A DNA stretch of 64,000 bases from Dactylonectria macrodidyma (GCA_020744425.1 JAGMUV010000002.1:5252501-5316500); one strand, 5' to 3'; shown: positions 22,122-35,061, counted from the stretch's first letter. Program-made: numbers and translations. Notes: generated by a model from the sequence alone, not told the origin.

Positions 22122-25100
22122 ATGCCGTCCAATCTTCCCTCGAGCTTTGCCTCGGCTGCCGCTGGCCAAAACACCAACCGCGATTCTAGAGGTGGGAGAA
22201 CTGACGGGAGGGGGGCTACAAGCGGAGACTGGTGAGTGACCACACTCTTTTTTTTTTTTTAATGTCTTGTGCATCGTTTCCTGCACCGCTGCCGTGCTGC
22301 ACTGTCGTATTCTGTACCCACTCTGCGCAGGGTGTTGCGCTGGAGTTTTTGTTCTGTGCAGCGTTGGGTTGGATTTTCGTGATGCCGAGCTCGAACAGCC
22401 TCGAAGCTCGTTTACCGCCAACCGTATGCCTGGTCGATCTTCGTGCGTTAGTCCACGAACGCGTGCCCCTCGGCCTCGGCAGCGCTTGCATGTCATCTCT
22501 CTTGGCATCTGGTCTCAGGCTGACTACTTGGACTTGCTTTCTTCACGCCGTACAGACCTAAATTATGGAAAGCAGAGGACTGACTCGTATTTTTCTTACA
22601 GGGCGAGACGAGATGGACGTTCGACTAATGGTACCCTTACCTTCCGCCGATCATCTACCACTCCTCTGGGTCAGCCCTCCTCACAGCCGCCCGCCCTGAC
22701 CGATCATGCGGTCCAACCTCTTGCCAGTCTCGAGACGTCCATGGCACCGCCCGCAACACACGAGTTAGGCCCTGCACGTTACACAAAAGACGACTTGCTC
22801 GACATGTTCCGCTCGCAAAAAGGCCCTGACAACTCGTCTCGACTGTTTATCCCAGGCTGGAATCCAGGCCAGGTCAATGGGCAACCTCCAAGAGGCTGGG
22901 GAAAACCCAACGATAACCACATTCCACAGGAGCCTGGCGCCTGCTGGGACGAGACCAGGGATAGCACCCCGATGGGACTGCAACACTTGTCGTTGGATGA
23001 AAGAGAGGTGCGTCTACACACGCGATGCTAACGTCCTCGTGCTGACAGCTGGCAGGCCTTTTCTACTGAAATTAACTCTCCACTTAAGCCCCCTTCCCAG
23101 AACAAAGAAGCTCACCAGGTAAATGCAAACGGCCGGAAGGCTTCGCTGTCCCAAGGAACTCCTAGCGCCTTTGGTGTGAGCTCGCCCTCGTCTGCTACTA
23201 GACCTGGTACCCGCCGACGCGAGACACTCGACTCGAACCCTTTCAGTGGTAGTGCCATGGCATCGCCAACTGCCACCGGCCGATTTTCTCGAGACGACCC
23301 TTCGTACTGGTTTCCCCGCAAGAACACCGACCTGAAGGAAACGGAGCCAGACGACTCCGATACCGAACAGGCCCTCCGTGAAACAGCTGGAAAGCTGCCT
23401 CCTTTTGGCAACCTGGTGCGGTCTAACACTGGAGGAATCGGCAGCATGGGTAGTTCCATGTGGCCATCCTCTGCGCAAAACCCGCCAACGCCTAGTGCTG
23501 GCGGATTCGGCCACTTTGCTTTGCCGTCTGCATCTGCGGTTGGTGATAAACGTGTCGGGGGAACTACTGGTGGAAGCCGCTTGGCACATCTGATTCCCAA
23601 GGAGGGCTCAGAAAATGTTTCCAAAGGCCCTGACAGCCCTAACCCGCTTAATCAACAGTCTTGGAGGACTCGCCCTCGCACTGATACGGACCCATTTGGT
23701 GATGATAGTCTGTCTGGAAGTGCAGTTCTGGGAGGGGCACAGGACACCGATCCAACGGGCTCGCATCAGGGCAACCGACCTGGAGCTTTCGGTACCCCGG
23801 TCAAGGGCTCCACTGGCGACTTCGGAATGTCGGGCCTCCACTTGGGTGACGACGGGCCGGTCAGTCCGTCCGAGACGAACCCATACCGCAGCCCTCCCGC
23901 TGAGCGCCATGAGCACGATGATAACGATGCCAGCAGCGAGAAGCCCCATGGCGTGAATCCTCATGACCAGCCATCTCACTTCGGTTCAATTTCCCGCGGC
24001 TTTGGCGGCGTGCCTTTCGACGGAAGTGATCGTAGCCAGACCTCTAGTGTTGGAGCCAAGGCATATCCGTCGCTGAGCACTCTCACAGGATGGCCCGCCC
24101 CTGCCGGCCAGTCGATCGGTACTCCCGATCGTGAACGCCCCAACCTCGGCAACGCGTTTGGCAGCTCGCTGTTCAGCCCAATTGGTGAGCTGCAATCTCC
24201 TGGTCTGTCTAGTCTCAACAATGTGTTTGGCCCTGGCAGCGCTGGAGGTCTCGGTACTGGTAGCGTCAGCCGCGGAAGCAAGCTGGGTTCGCTGTTTCCT
24301 GCTGCCATGCAGGCCCAGATGCAGTCCCATAACGAACACGAAAACAACCTATCTGATTCCCTGCCCGACCTTCGACAGAGCAACCCTCTCGGCGCTATTG
24401 GTCGCAATACTTTTGGGATTCCCTCTCGTGACACGGAGAGCCCAATGCGATCCAACCGTGGCGTCTTTGAGGAGCTCTTTCCCTCAAGCAACCCCGGTCA
24501 ATCTCATGGGCTCTTCAGTACTGCCGAGCCTGTGCATCCAGGTGCCACCGCTACGGCGCCTCAGTCTTTCACACCTGTTGGCGGAAGTCTGCCTTTTGGT
24601 GGCAGCCAAGGAGGTGCAGAACCACCCTCTGCCCAGGTCCGCCAGATGGTTATGCCAGACCGCATGCGATGGGTGTACCTCGACCCTCAAGGCCAGATAC
24701 AGGGACCCTTCACTGGCCTGGAGATGAATGATTGGTACAAAGCCAACTTCTTTACACCTGATTTGCGGGTTAAGAAGGTGGAGGACCCTGAGTTTGAACC
24801 ACTAGGCCAGCTCATTCGGCGCATAGGAAACTCGCGTGAGCCGTTCCTTGTTCCCCAGATTGGCATCCCTCACGGACCTCCCACTCAAGCTGGACCTTTC
24901 TCCCCGACTAGTGCTGCTGGCGTCGTTCCTCCCCTGAGCGGTGTGTTCCCGAGCTTTGGGCGTACCCTCACAGCTGAGGAGCAGAACAACCTAGAGCGAC
25001 GAAAGCAAGAGGAGCAATACCTCATGGTTCAGCAGCGCGAGTTCGTCATGCGTCAGCAAGCTATGTCCAAGTTCCAGATGCAGGGCGGTCCAGCTCTTCA

Positions 25101-26974
25101 GCATCACTCCAGCGCACACAGTCTCCAAAGCCAGCCCAGTTTCGGTAGTATGACCTCGCCCAACCCCATTGGCATGTCTCACCAGCAGCCTATCGGTGCG
25201 ATCCCCACCTCCACTGGGTTCTTCGATGGTGCTCAGGCTGGAGGTTTGGGAAACGGAGATCCCTTCCGAGACGATGAGCTTGCCAATTTTTCCGCGGCTG
25301 AACGTCAGGTGCTCGCAAATCTTCAGGGTGCTCCTGGTTCAGGGGCACCCCAACCCATTGGTGCCCCTTTGCCCGATGCTAACCTTCGCACTGGTCTCCC
25401 TGAGACTGCAGAGCTCTTGGAGGACCCCGAAGGCTTTAAGGAACGCCTCAGGGAGTTCGAAGATCTCCGCGCGCAGCATGAATCCGAGCAGGCTGCTAAG
25501 CTAGCACAGGAAACAACGGAGGAGAGGCCTGAGGAGGAGGATGAGCTCGACTCTGCTCCTGAAGACATTGAGCAATCCCCCGAACCACCCATTCTGAGCG
25601 GAAAGGCCGCCAGAGCTGCTAGGAAGAAGGCCGCTGAGGACGCTCTCTCGCTCACTCAACAGGTTCAGCAAGCTCAGGCCCAGGCTGCTGCCGTGGCTGC
25701 TCAGGTTATCGAGCCCGGCATGCCGATGCCTTTCCCGCCCCCTCCGACTTCGTCGGGCACGCCTTTGCCCGCCCCTACCGCCCAGCGTGTTCGATCGAAC
25801 CTCCCCGACCAGTTTAACCGATCGCAAACGGGAACTCCGGACAACGCCTCATCCGGACCACCTCCCCTGGCCCCCTGGGCCAAGGATCCTGCCGCCGAGG
25901 GACCCAAGGGTCCCAGTTTGAAAGAAATCCAGGAGGCCGAGGCTCGTAAGGCTGCCAAGGCCGAAGAGGCCGCTGCCGCACTACGAAAGGCCAACTTGGA
26001 GCTAGAGGCTGCCGCACTTAGAGAGCGTGAGAAGTCTGCTGCCGCCAATAATGCTGGCCTTCCTGCTACTAGCACCTGGGGACACGGCTCCCCTGCTCCC
26101 TCTGGTAGCCCGTGGGCTAAACCTGGACCTTCCAAGGGCCCTGTTGTTGGGCCAAGCCCCCCCGTTTCGACGACGAACAAGAAGACTCTAGCCGAGATCC
26201 AACGCGAGGAAGAACTTCGCAAGCAGAAGGCCAAGGATGTTGTCACCCAGTCTGGGGTTTCTCTGAACATCTCTAAGAGCTATGCTAATCTTGCTGGAAA
26301 ACCCGGCCAAACAATCATGACCAATGCTGCTGCCGCTGCCGCCGCAGCTGCCGCCCCTCCTCCTGGCAGTGGATGGGCCACCGTCGGAGCCGGAGGTAAG
26401 GTCAAGGTCCCCACCGGTCCATCGACACCCGGTCGCTCTGTCAGCTCAGCTGGCATCAACCCTATTACTTCGCCCGTTAAGGCCGTGTCGAGGCCTGTGA
26501 CTTTGATCTCAAGCGGTAAGGCCGATAGTGGTAGCACTGCCATGGACGAGTTCAACAAGTGGGTTCACCGAGAACTCTCCCGTGGCATCACTGGTGTCAA
26601 TGACAGTAAGTTTATACCTATTTTCATGCTCGGGAAAGCCAGGCACTAACCAATACTCAGTTGCCAACTTCCAAGCCACCCTTGATGTCCTTCCCCTCGA
26701 CACTGGCCTGATTGCCGACGCCGTCTACGCCAACTCTACCACTATGGATGGACGTCACTTCGCTGAAGAATTTGTCCGTCGCAAGAAGCTTGCCGAACGC
26801 GGCGTTATTGAAAAGCAGTCCACTACCGCCGAGGCCAAGGCGAGCGCGTCTGGAAGTGGCTGGAACGAGGTAGCTAAGAAGGGCGGCGCCAGCACTCAAC
26901 CCCGTGACGGCGAAGCCGGAATGCAGGCTGCCGGCTTCAAGGTCGTTCCAGGACGCAAGAAGGGCAAGAAATAG
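22122..26974 (+). CDS. GYF-domain protein (Smy2/GIGYF-like)
   Basis: Four exons (22122-22231, 22602-23007, 23056-26605, 26661-26974) encode 1459 residues. The first intron is long (370 nt); the others are 48 and 55 nt, all in frame. The GYF domain lies near residues 709-770: MRWVYLDPQGQIQGPFTGLE then MNDWYKANFF, the W-x-Y...GPF...M-x2-W signature that binds proline-rich PPG ligands. Upstream, at residue 97, RYTKDDLLDMFRSQK fits the eIF4E/4EHP-binding motif YxxxxL-hydrophobic. Most of the rest is disordered and rich in Ser, Gly and Pro. Coiled-coil Glu/Gln/Arg/Lys stretches lie near residues 810-845 and 1120-1160 (EIQEAEARKAAKAEEAAAAL), and a run of about 11 alanines lies near residue 1265. 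Family members (yeast Smy2/Syh1, animal GIGYF1/2) act in translational repression, mRNA quality control and vesicle traffic, in the cytoplasm. The C-terminus is basic (VPGRKKGKK). The gene is tail to tail with the TPR gene. Confidence 0.9.
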
Positions 26975-27554
26975 AAGCCATTGCCTTTCGACATTTTGAG
27001 GGAGCGACGAGCGTGAGAGAAAGTGTATTGAGCTGTTGTCTATGCAACTTGACTCCATGAGAATGTTACACAGAGATATGAGGATGTTGGATGATGGTTG
27101 ATGGACGATGGAGAACGGAGAAGCGAATTTTGTATCATGGTTGGATGCGACAGACGCGTGATGATAATGTTGCAACGAAACGGAAAGCACTGGTAAGAAT
27201 AACTTGAAGTTATGAAGCGCAGTACAAGTACTGCTAAAAGTAAGTACTTAGTAGGTAGTGGGTATGAGAGCATGTCTGAAGCGAATGTGTGTGTACAGCC
27301 TCAAATCGTGCAAACTTTCGGATGAATGGGTGGGTGAATGCATGTTATGTCAGTCGATACTCGCTTCATAATTAATGTTCGTCTCGCGGTGACGCAATGT
27401 CGACACGATCTGTAGCCTCACATTCACTGTCTTGTTTTTGTCTATCCCAATGCAACCATTTCACACCTCTCGCCCATCATCCCTCATGCAACATAATTCC
27501 CATAAACCATATCGGTCGTAACATGCCCTTTGTCTTCGCCGTCTCTTTTCTAGC
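26975..27554. other. convergent 3' spacer
   Basis: This 580-bp stretch lies between the stop codons of the GYF gene (+) and the TPR gene (-). It should hold both 3' UTRs. Nothing else is seen. Confidence 0.6.
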
Positions 27555-30500
27555 TTAGGAACTCTTTAGGTTCTCCATCAGTCCTTCCAGAACAGTCCAC
27601 CCATCCGTGCCCTCCCAGGTCTCCCGGCCCTTGTTCATGACGCTCCTGACGGCAAGCCTGGCCTTGCCCTTCCACTTGGGTCCGATGGTGTCGACTTCCG
27701 GGCCCCAGGTCTCCAGCACCGACACCAGTGCGTCAGTACGCTCAACAACGACGGCCCAGGCGCCTGCGTCGGCTGTCCAGTCACGGGCCTCGTCGGCTGC
27801 TGTTGCCGCCGCGCCGGGGAGGAGACGGCTGCCAGCAGAGCCGATGGCCGCACGCCAGGCTCGTTCGGCGGCTTCGATAGCGCCCACATGGTCGCGCCGC
27901 CAGCCGCGCAGCCGCGACACGAGTGCCCAGAGCTCGGAACGCTTGGTGATGAGCGGCACGACGTCCTCCTCGATGATGCGCGCCACGAGACGCTCATGGG
28001 AGCCACGCGGCGGCTCGTAGATGCCATCACCGGCGGGCTTGTCCTTTGACAGCACGACGTCCTGCAGCAGCGCGGCGAGCACGTCGATGTCAAGGGCGTC
28101 CTCGGACTGGCGAATGATGATGATGTGGCGCAGGGCGAGGACCATCTCGGCGACGGCTGGTGGGTGCATGCGCGCGGCGAGGGTCAGGACGTTGTCCCAG
28201 ATGCGCCAGTTGGAGTGCGCGATGGACGCGCCCTTCTTGTAAGCGGCTAGAGCCTGGGCGAGGAGCGTGGCGGGATCACGGAGAGGGCCCTTCTTTGCGG
28301 CCACGGAGCCGTTGATGCCATCGTCCTCTTCGTCGTCCGCGACAGCGAGGGGCTCCGGCTTCGCGGCCTGCTGTTGCTTCTCCTGGGACGTCACTTCGAC
28401 GTACAAACTCCAGAGCGCGCTGCCTAGGTTGCTCCATGTGCGGGCGTCTTCGCCGCCGGCCGTGTCGCTCGCGCAGCTGATGGAGCGGTTGAAGGCCGCG
28501 GCCGCGTCGTCGAACCGGCCGAGGCGGAGGCTGATGTCGCCGAGTCGGCTCCACATGTCCGGACTGAGCCGGTTGACAGCCGTAGCTTTTGTGTAAGCGT
28601 CGTGCGCCTTCTCGAGGTCCTTGGTCTGAAGGTAGTGCTCGGCCAGAGACCTCTGCGCGCGGGCGAAGCGGTGCTTAGAGAGCTCCCACGCGCGCTCGTA
28701 ATGAGCTGGCTCGTTCTCTAGGTCGCCGAGGATGCAGAGCAGTCTGGGGGCGTCGGACGGCGGCGGGTCACGCTCGGGGCCGGTGTAGTCGTCGGCCTTG
28801 AGATACATAACTTGCTCGCCGATGTTGTCGTCGTCAAAATCGGCCACCGAGTCTGTTGCGCGCTGGAACAACCGCCATCTTACGATGCCCTTAGCCTTGG
28901 CCTCGCCACCGCTGCCCCGGCCATCCTCGTCCTCAGTAGCCGCGCTGCTCGCGAGGCAAAGAGCAACTTCAGCCCATAGGCGCAGGCGCTTGAAGATTTC
29001 CAGAGCCGACGTCAGAGAGCCGACGCCGGCCCAGGCGTAGGCGAGCTCAGACTCGAGGTGCCATCGCGGAGGTGACGAGAGGGCGTGGATGTACTGTAAA
29101 CGGACGTGCGCCGGGGCAGATTCGGAGGCCTTCGGGGCAGGAAGGAAGGACGTCGGCTTGGACACAGTCTCGCCGGGAGCGCTAATCTCAATGACGGGGG
29201 CGCCGGGGCCGGCGTCGTCGGCCTTGGGCTCCTGATGGACTTCGGCCGTGGTGTCGCTCATGACCTGGTCGGCGACAGCTTGCATCTGGAGGACACCGCG
29301 CTCGATGGTCCTGCTGCGGTGGACCTCGATACGGGAGCGGACTAGCAACGCCTGGGTGTAGATTTGCCAGTTGGTCGACTTGTCGCCGATGACGCGGACG
29401 GCAAAGGGGAGCACCTCCTCCGCCGTCAGGGTGTCCGCAGGCGAGAAGACGTCCTTGAGCGTGGCCTCGGTCAGGAGAATAATCTGGTCGATTGGGGACA
29501 GTTGGGGTTGATCATCGGGCGCCAGGTCTTTCAAGGCGGGGGGAAGTGTTGTCTTGGGGTCTTCGTTTTCTTGTTTTTCCTTGGCGAAGTGAATTTCTTC
29601 GAGAAGAGTATCATTGTTTAGCAGCAGAGCATCGGGCTTAGCTTCTTGCTCATCATCCGCGTCCTCTGCAGGTGCATCGACGCCGCTCTTTGCGAGGACG
29701 ACGAGCTGGCTTGTGCTCTTCTCTTGGAACTTGGTCCGCTTGCCGAGGGCACCTGATAGGGAGTAGACCAGGCCACTCGTCTGGGCGGCCTCCTTCAGGG
29801 CATCGCGAGCCTTGTCGTCACGGCCGAGGAGGATATAGTTGTTGGCGGCCTCAACGAGGAACTGGACTTTGTCCTCGCGGCTCCACGAATCGGCGTCAGT
29901 CGACCACACCTCCTCGGCAAGGACTTGCGAGCGCACCGCATCGATGCTGTCGAGGATCAGAGCAGCCAGAGTCGGCACGTCGCTCCACTGGGAGCTTCGT
30001 GTGAAGTTGGACCCGGAGCTAAGGCTGGGCTGGGTCAAGAGCTTGTAGTGCCAGACGTGGATGCGGAGTCTCGTCCAGGCGAGACTGTACTTGAGGACTC
30101 CCTCATCGGAGGGGATCTCGACGGCGTCCTTGGCAACGCCCTTAAACGCGTGGGTGAGGATGTATCTGGCGAGGGCGAATAGCTCTAGGTGGGGGATGTA
30201 GGCGTAGGGTGAGACGCCGTCGACTCCAAGATCCCGGAGGCAGGCTTTGTGCAGCTGACCCAGAGAGGTAGTGGCATCTCCAGTCTGCGCGTCGGCCCAG
30301 GCTTTTGTTAGACGGGCGTTGACGGCGGTGGCATCGGCAAGGACGGGCCCGGTGACGTTGACCTGGAGGAATGCGTTTAGGGCAGCGATACCGACAGCGA
30401 GAGACTGCGGCACATCTGCGACAGCAGTAGCTACGACAGCGACATCATCAATGGCAGGACTGGCAGCGAGACGTGTAGCAAAGGCCTGTATTAAGGCTGC

Positions 30501-30656
30501 CGAGACTGGGGCCGAGACCGAGGCCGGGGCCGGAGTATCTGTAGTCTCTCCTACCGGGGTGGATGCGGCGGGCACGGCCGAGAGAAGGACGGAGGCATAG
30601 TGTCCGGCGCGCAAGGCTGTGCCACACCCGCAAGTGACGTCGGTGGGTGTGGACAT
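27555..30656 (-). CDS. TPR protein, TTC27/Emw1 family
   Basis: A single exon encodes 1033 residues from the ATG at 30656. An ATG at 30710 would add 18 residues; the inner one (MSTPTDVTCGCG) is preferred. The N-terminal third is Ala/Val-rich and helical and contains the segment HLELFALARYILTHAF. The C-terminal half holds tetratricopeptide repeats, clearest near residues 655-760: RFARAQRSLAEHYLQTKDLE, KAHDAYTKATAVNRLSPD, MWSRLGDISLRLGRFDDA and TWSNLGSALWSLYVE. Length, TPR position and the ARLALCLASS-like helix before the repeats match TTC27 and fission yeast Emw1. In that family members are needed for cell-wall integrity and are linked to TRAPP/secretory function or splicing factor biogenesis; the molecular job is unsettled. 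Composition is very GC-rich. No introns or breaks are seen. Confidence 0.85.
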   Translation of the reverse strand: MSTPTDVTCGCGTALRAGHYASVLLSAVPAASTPVGETTDTPAPASVSAPVSAALIQAFATRLAASPAIDDVAVVATAVADVPQSLAVGIAALNAFLQVNVTGPVLADATAVNARLTKAWADAQTGDATTSLGQLHKACLRDLGVDGVSPYAYIPHLELFALARYILTHAFKGVAKDAVEIPSDEGVLKYSLAWTRLRIHVWHYKLLTQPSLSSGSNFTRSSQWSDVPTLAALILDSIDAVRSQVLAEEVWSTDADSWSREDKVQFLVEAANNYILLGRDDKARDALKEAAQTSGLVYSLSGALGKRTKFQEKSTSQLVVLAKSGVDAPAEDADDEQEAKPDALLLNNDTLLEEIHFAKEKQENEDPKTTLPPALKDLAPDDQPQLSPIDQIILLTEATLKDVFSPADTLTAEEVLPFAVRVIGDKSTNWQIYTQALLVRSRIEVHRSRTIERGVLQMQAVADQVMSDTTAEVHQEPKADDAGPGAPVIEISAPGETVSKPTSFLPAPKASESAPAHVRLQYIHALSSPPRWHLESELAYAWAGVGSLTSALEIFKRLRLWAEVALCLASSAATEDEDGRGSGGEAKAKGIVRWRLFQRATDSVADFDDDNIGEQVMYLKADDYTGPERDPPPSDAPRLLCILGDLENEPAHYERAWELSKHRFARAQRSLAEHYLQTKDLEKAHDAYTKATAVNRLSPDMWSRLGDISLRLGRFDDAAAAFNRSISCASDTAGGEDARTWSNLGSALWSLYVEVTSQEKQQQAAKPEPLAVADDEEDDGINGSVAAKKGPLRDPATLLAQALAAYKKGASIAHSNWRIWDNVLTLAARMHPPAVAEMVLALRHIIIIRQSEDALDIDVLAALLQDVVLSKDKPAGDGIYEPPRGSHERLVARIIEEDVVPLITKRSELWALVSRLRGWRRDHVGAIEAAERAWRAAIGSAGSRLLPGAAATAADEARDWTADAGAWAVVVERTDALVSVLETWGPEVDTIGPKWKGKARLAVRSVMNKGRETWEGTDGWTVLEGLMENLKSS

Positions 30657-33600
30657 TGTGAGCGAGTTGCTCTTGTTAGAGGACAAGGCAACGGAGCAAG
30701 CGGTTTTCACAAGAGATCACGACCCGGGCGCCAGGAGCAAGACCAGCGAGCGTCTCGATGTTGATTTTGGTCCCCCCGCAGATCCCAAGAGGCCGTCGTT
30801 GCTGGGGTGTCGAAGTTCGCGTGCGAAACTTTGCGCAACGTAATGTATGTGAGTTGTGCGTTTCTTTTGTGCGCTTGTGTGTGTGTGTGCGCTTGTGCGT
30901 TGGCTGGGCTCGTCGAGATTTTCACGCCCGTCTCCGCTACGCCGCGCGTGCTGAGGCACCACCAGCTAACTCAAACGACCACTGCGCAAACCCAGAAAAA
31001 TCGCACGGCAGTCGTCTTCGTCTCTGTGTGTGCGGATTTCCGAGACGGGAGACTGATCTGCACCATCGGAAACTCCTGTGCTCCATCACGCCATGGCAGT
31101 CGGGACTCCGTCTATCTGGCTTCAGATCCATCCATTCGTGGGCTTGGTCCGTTCACCGTCCCGTCCCCTGCGGACATCGTCGTCTAAAACTGTGTTTAAC
31201 GATGTTGCGTTTTCGGGACGGAATTCGAACCAAAATGACGCATGCTGGTTGTTAAGTTTCGGCCGTACAACAGGGAAACCTACGAGTGCCCGAGAAAGTC
31301 TCCTGTGCCCTGCCGGACACAAACGAATGGGTTCGGCCACTCAGGAGCTGCGCTGGTACATAATTGGATTATTTGATGCTTTCTTTGCGCGGCTTTCCAA
31401 ACGTCATTCGGGTTGCTGTGCAGATGTCGTAGTTGTCTGCATGCCTCGAAGGCGAAGGATGATGTTGTGACGAATCACACCTCATCATTGTGTTAAGATC
31501 AAGCAAATATCAACCCAATAATAGACTCCACGCGCGAGGCAACTCAGCAGAAACACAAACTTCATCGCACAACCTTCTGCACAAAAAGACCTAAAATCTT
31601 CCCTGGGTCCATTATCACAGGCAAATGGTTGAGGAACCAGCAAGACACTGTAGACCAGGGTTTCCATCCTGGATGTTTGACGTCTTTTGTGGAGTCGCCT
31701 ACAAATTCTTCCCATCCGATACGAAGACTTTGTGCTCTTGTTGCCTCGCATTCTTTTTGCCTGTTTTTTTTTTTTTCCGTTCCTTGTTCTCTCCAAACCC
31801 TCAATATCGTCTCAGGCCCCCGTCAGCAACCTGATGTTACGTTTCCCCTCTGTGGATCCGAAATTGATAATCGTTTGATGTACCGTGTTCGCTTATGCTT
31901 GCGCGGGCTAATGTCCGGTGCGATGGGGCGCTGCTTTTGGGGCTCCTCGTCGTCCGTTCAAAAACGCCGCCTGCTGCGGCTGCATGGTATAGGTATTGAA
32001 AAAGGCTCTGCTCACATTGCTCTCTTTGCTCCCCAATCACTCTCGTTATTCTGGGTCAGACTCGGTACGAGCCTGGACCACCATCGAATTTCAGTGCTCC
32101 GTAAATTGGCCACAGACAACAGGTGCTGATTGAGGTCGATACAAGTAAGCGGAGGACTCTCGTATGTACCAGGTACAGCCCCACCCATGTGTCGGTAAAT
32201 TAGTCGCGACGTCGAGGGAACGGGTACAAGAAACCATCTCAAACGTACCAATGGGGACGGCGGGACGGTTTTTGGGACACAGTCCAGTGACAAATGCTAA
32301 CGTCTTAGACTCCCGTCCAGACAGTCTGATGCTACTTTCATCACCATTTTCTGATTGCCTCTCGTCAGACACCAAGCATCAGAGCTGCAGTCCGTTTGTC
32401 AAGCCTTCGAGTCTTGCCACTAGTGGCGTTCGTGTTGGCTCTATCGCCGTCGAGGCCCGGTCCCCCATGAAGGAGTGAAGTCGCTCTGCCCGTCCGGACG
32501 GAGCACCCGAGACACCACCAACGGGCTCCTGAGGGCTCAGCCTCTTGTCTCTCCATGACCGTCTGGGCATTCCGGGCCCGTAACTGCAAACTAGTCTCGT
32601 ACATCTCATGCACGACTGTTCCACCAAAAAGCCCATGGATCTCGTGGCTGGGGACCGAGAACAACCCCATCTTGCAGCCGCGTGGATTAATAGACCACCA
32701 GCCTGCAGCACCCTCGTCAATCTGGAGCTTAGATGGCCTCTGCCGTCCAGTTGGGTCGGATTGCCTAAACCATGCTTCCTGGGAGTTAACAAATCAGGTT
32801 ACCATTCGTCTCGTACAGAGTCGACCTTCAACATTCGAGATATTGGACAACTATTCCATTGTTCCCCTGGTAGTGTCACTATCGGGCACGTGAGGGATCC
32901 TTTATGCCTGTCTTTTGGGCTCTTCGAGGTACAAATTGAGGAGTCGAAGCCATAATGGATAGGCGAACTGTGGTGGGTTACAGTACGACCGACAGGGCAT
33001 CACGGCCACACAGTGATGGGACTAGACCCTGTGGGGAAACAATGAAAAAAATCCGTCAAGTGGAGCCCGTCTTGGATCCTGGCGAAACCAATTACGGAGC
33101 AATTTTTTGACGTTCGCAACGGATCATTGGACGTGTGTAACCGGGGACGTTTGGATGATTAATCGTATGGACAGCCAGGTCTAAAGGTGCTACCGTGCCT
33201 CAAGTGGGTGAAGAGGGTGGAGCGGTGTGGATGCTGAAGGTCAAGTTGAGGGAACTTGAGTGTGGCGGCCGTCGCCTTTTGCCCGTGCGGCTCAAGCATG
33301 AGGCTTCATCCACCTGAGGCACCAAGCTTCAGTGTTGTAGACGCCTAAAGCTGCACCAGCTTGAAGCCTCGCCGAATGCTGTCCAGCAATTGCCAAGGCT
33401 AACCATGAGCGCGATTCTTTTGGTCGGGTCTAGAAGATGGATGGAGATACATAGGCTGACGTTTCGATGCCCATGACTTCAAGGTTGTTTTTGCAAATGA
33501 ACGCTAGGGAACTCCGTCAGGATCGAACATGGAGCAGTGCGAGTGCAAGGAGCAAGCATGGCAGACCCGAGACACTGACGTCGGCGAAGTCTGTGCCAAG

Positions 33601-34714
33601 TCCAGTCTCGCATCGGGAATTGGATGGTTTTTGCGGATGCGGGTATGGTCTTGTGGGGCTTTTGCTTGGCAGCTGAGATTGAGAGTCACAGTGAGTAGGA
33701 TGTGTGGCCACTACCTCCAGTATCATTGATCAGTGCGGACAAAAGACAATGGCTCGGGACGAAGAAAAGGAGAAGGGAAAGAATACCCATTCAAACGAAT
33801 ATGTTCCGATGGAGTATCAAATGAAGGTAGTTGTTTCCTAGTAGCGAGATGATTGATTGGCCAGCTCACCGAAGATCGTGTGAGAAGGGAAACTAGGAAG
33901 TGGTACCTAGCCGGTCGGCCTCGGTCCAGACCTAGTGCAGATAGGATAAGATTTCCACGTCGAGAAAAATGAGACGAACGGCATATATAGACCAGAACGG
34001 TATCGACGTCTGCACACGGGGTAATCTCGGTGACCTCGCGATGTTTCGCGCCGTTCCTAGGCTTCTGTTATCTTCTCCTGCCGTCTTTGCCAGTAATGAT
34101 TGACTCCTTGCCCTGGTTATTGACTGCGAGGAGCGTTCAAAGTCGGGGCACGCGACTCGGTTTTACAAGATCCTGGGCGGTCGGCACTCTGTGCCCAGAA
34201 CCGCATCGCCGGGACTGTCATAGGTACGAGGTACCAGACTGGCCTTTCAATCTCTTACGTTTACGATGTATCCATACAATGAAAGAATACGCCCCAAAAG
34301 AAAACACTCCAGTAAGGTAAGTTAGCCTTCTATTTGGCGTTGGTCGGGTTGTTTTACCCGGCTGGCTGCTCATCTATTCACGAATCGGGCAGGTGGTGGA
34401 AATACTCAAGAATGACGTCAAGGTGCCTCTCATCGTTTTCTTCCCCTCCCTGCCTTGCAGCTCTGTGGGGGGAAGTCAAAAACGAACCAAACAAAACATC
34501 GCCAGGGCCTGTGGGTGCCCTTAAGCCAACGAACGAGCGACGCCTGAACCCTGGCGTACATGAACATGTGCGGAGCAGCACGGCCCACGCTAGGGGAGTA
34601 GCCTAGCCCCTTGCCCTGAGGGACATGATTGGCCCAGATAGGTGGGGAGGCAAGCGTCCAGTGTGGCTAGGGTGGCCCCAAGATAGCCTAGCGCTCAGCA
34701 GAGGCCTATTTAGT

Positions 34715-34728
34715 ACCTGGTACCAGGT
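34715..34728. promoter_or_regulatory. 14-bp perfect palindrome ACCTGGTACCAGGT
   Basis: This sequence is its own reverse complement. It sits about 2.2 kb upstream of the permease start, in a stretch of GC-rich non-coding DNA. A dimeric transcription factor could bind it. It belongs to the same AGGT/ACCT-type word family as the GGTACC cluster at 21494. Function is unproven. Confidence 0.3.
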
Positions 34729-35061
34729 GATCTCCAGAGGCTACGGCGGCTTTCCAATGAGGGGTGAGGGGAAGGGGGGGTTTTAGGCCCTCCAGCTTGG
34801 GATGCCGCCATACAGGGCACTCAATAGTGGTAGGGGTCACTGGAGCTCCGTGAGCCACGCTGGCTTACAGGGCGCCCTAGGAGACCGTTGGTAGTTCTTC
34901 AGCACACTCCACGGGGCATTTTCAGTGGGTTAGGTAGAGGTGAACACATACAGAGTAGATAGGACCAACCTGATGGAGACTTTGTTTTCCTCTCGAGTGT
35001 GCTCCTGTGGCGATGATTCCAACCAATGCGACTGATTCAAAACCTCGCCTCATTTCGAAAC

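Noticed and set aside
32365..32792. Two overlapping minus-strand ORFs of 101 and 137 codons
   Set aside because: Competing frames in the same DNA, no motif, no neighbouring exon that improves either.
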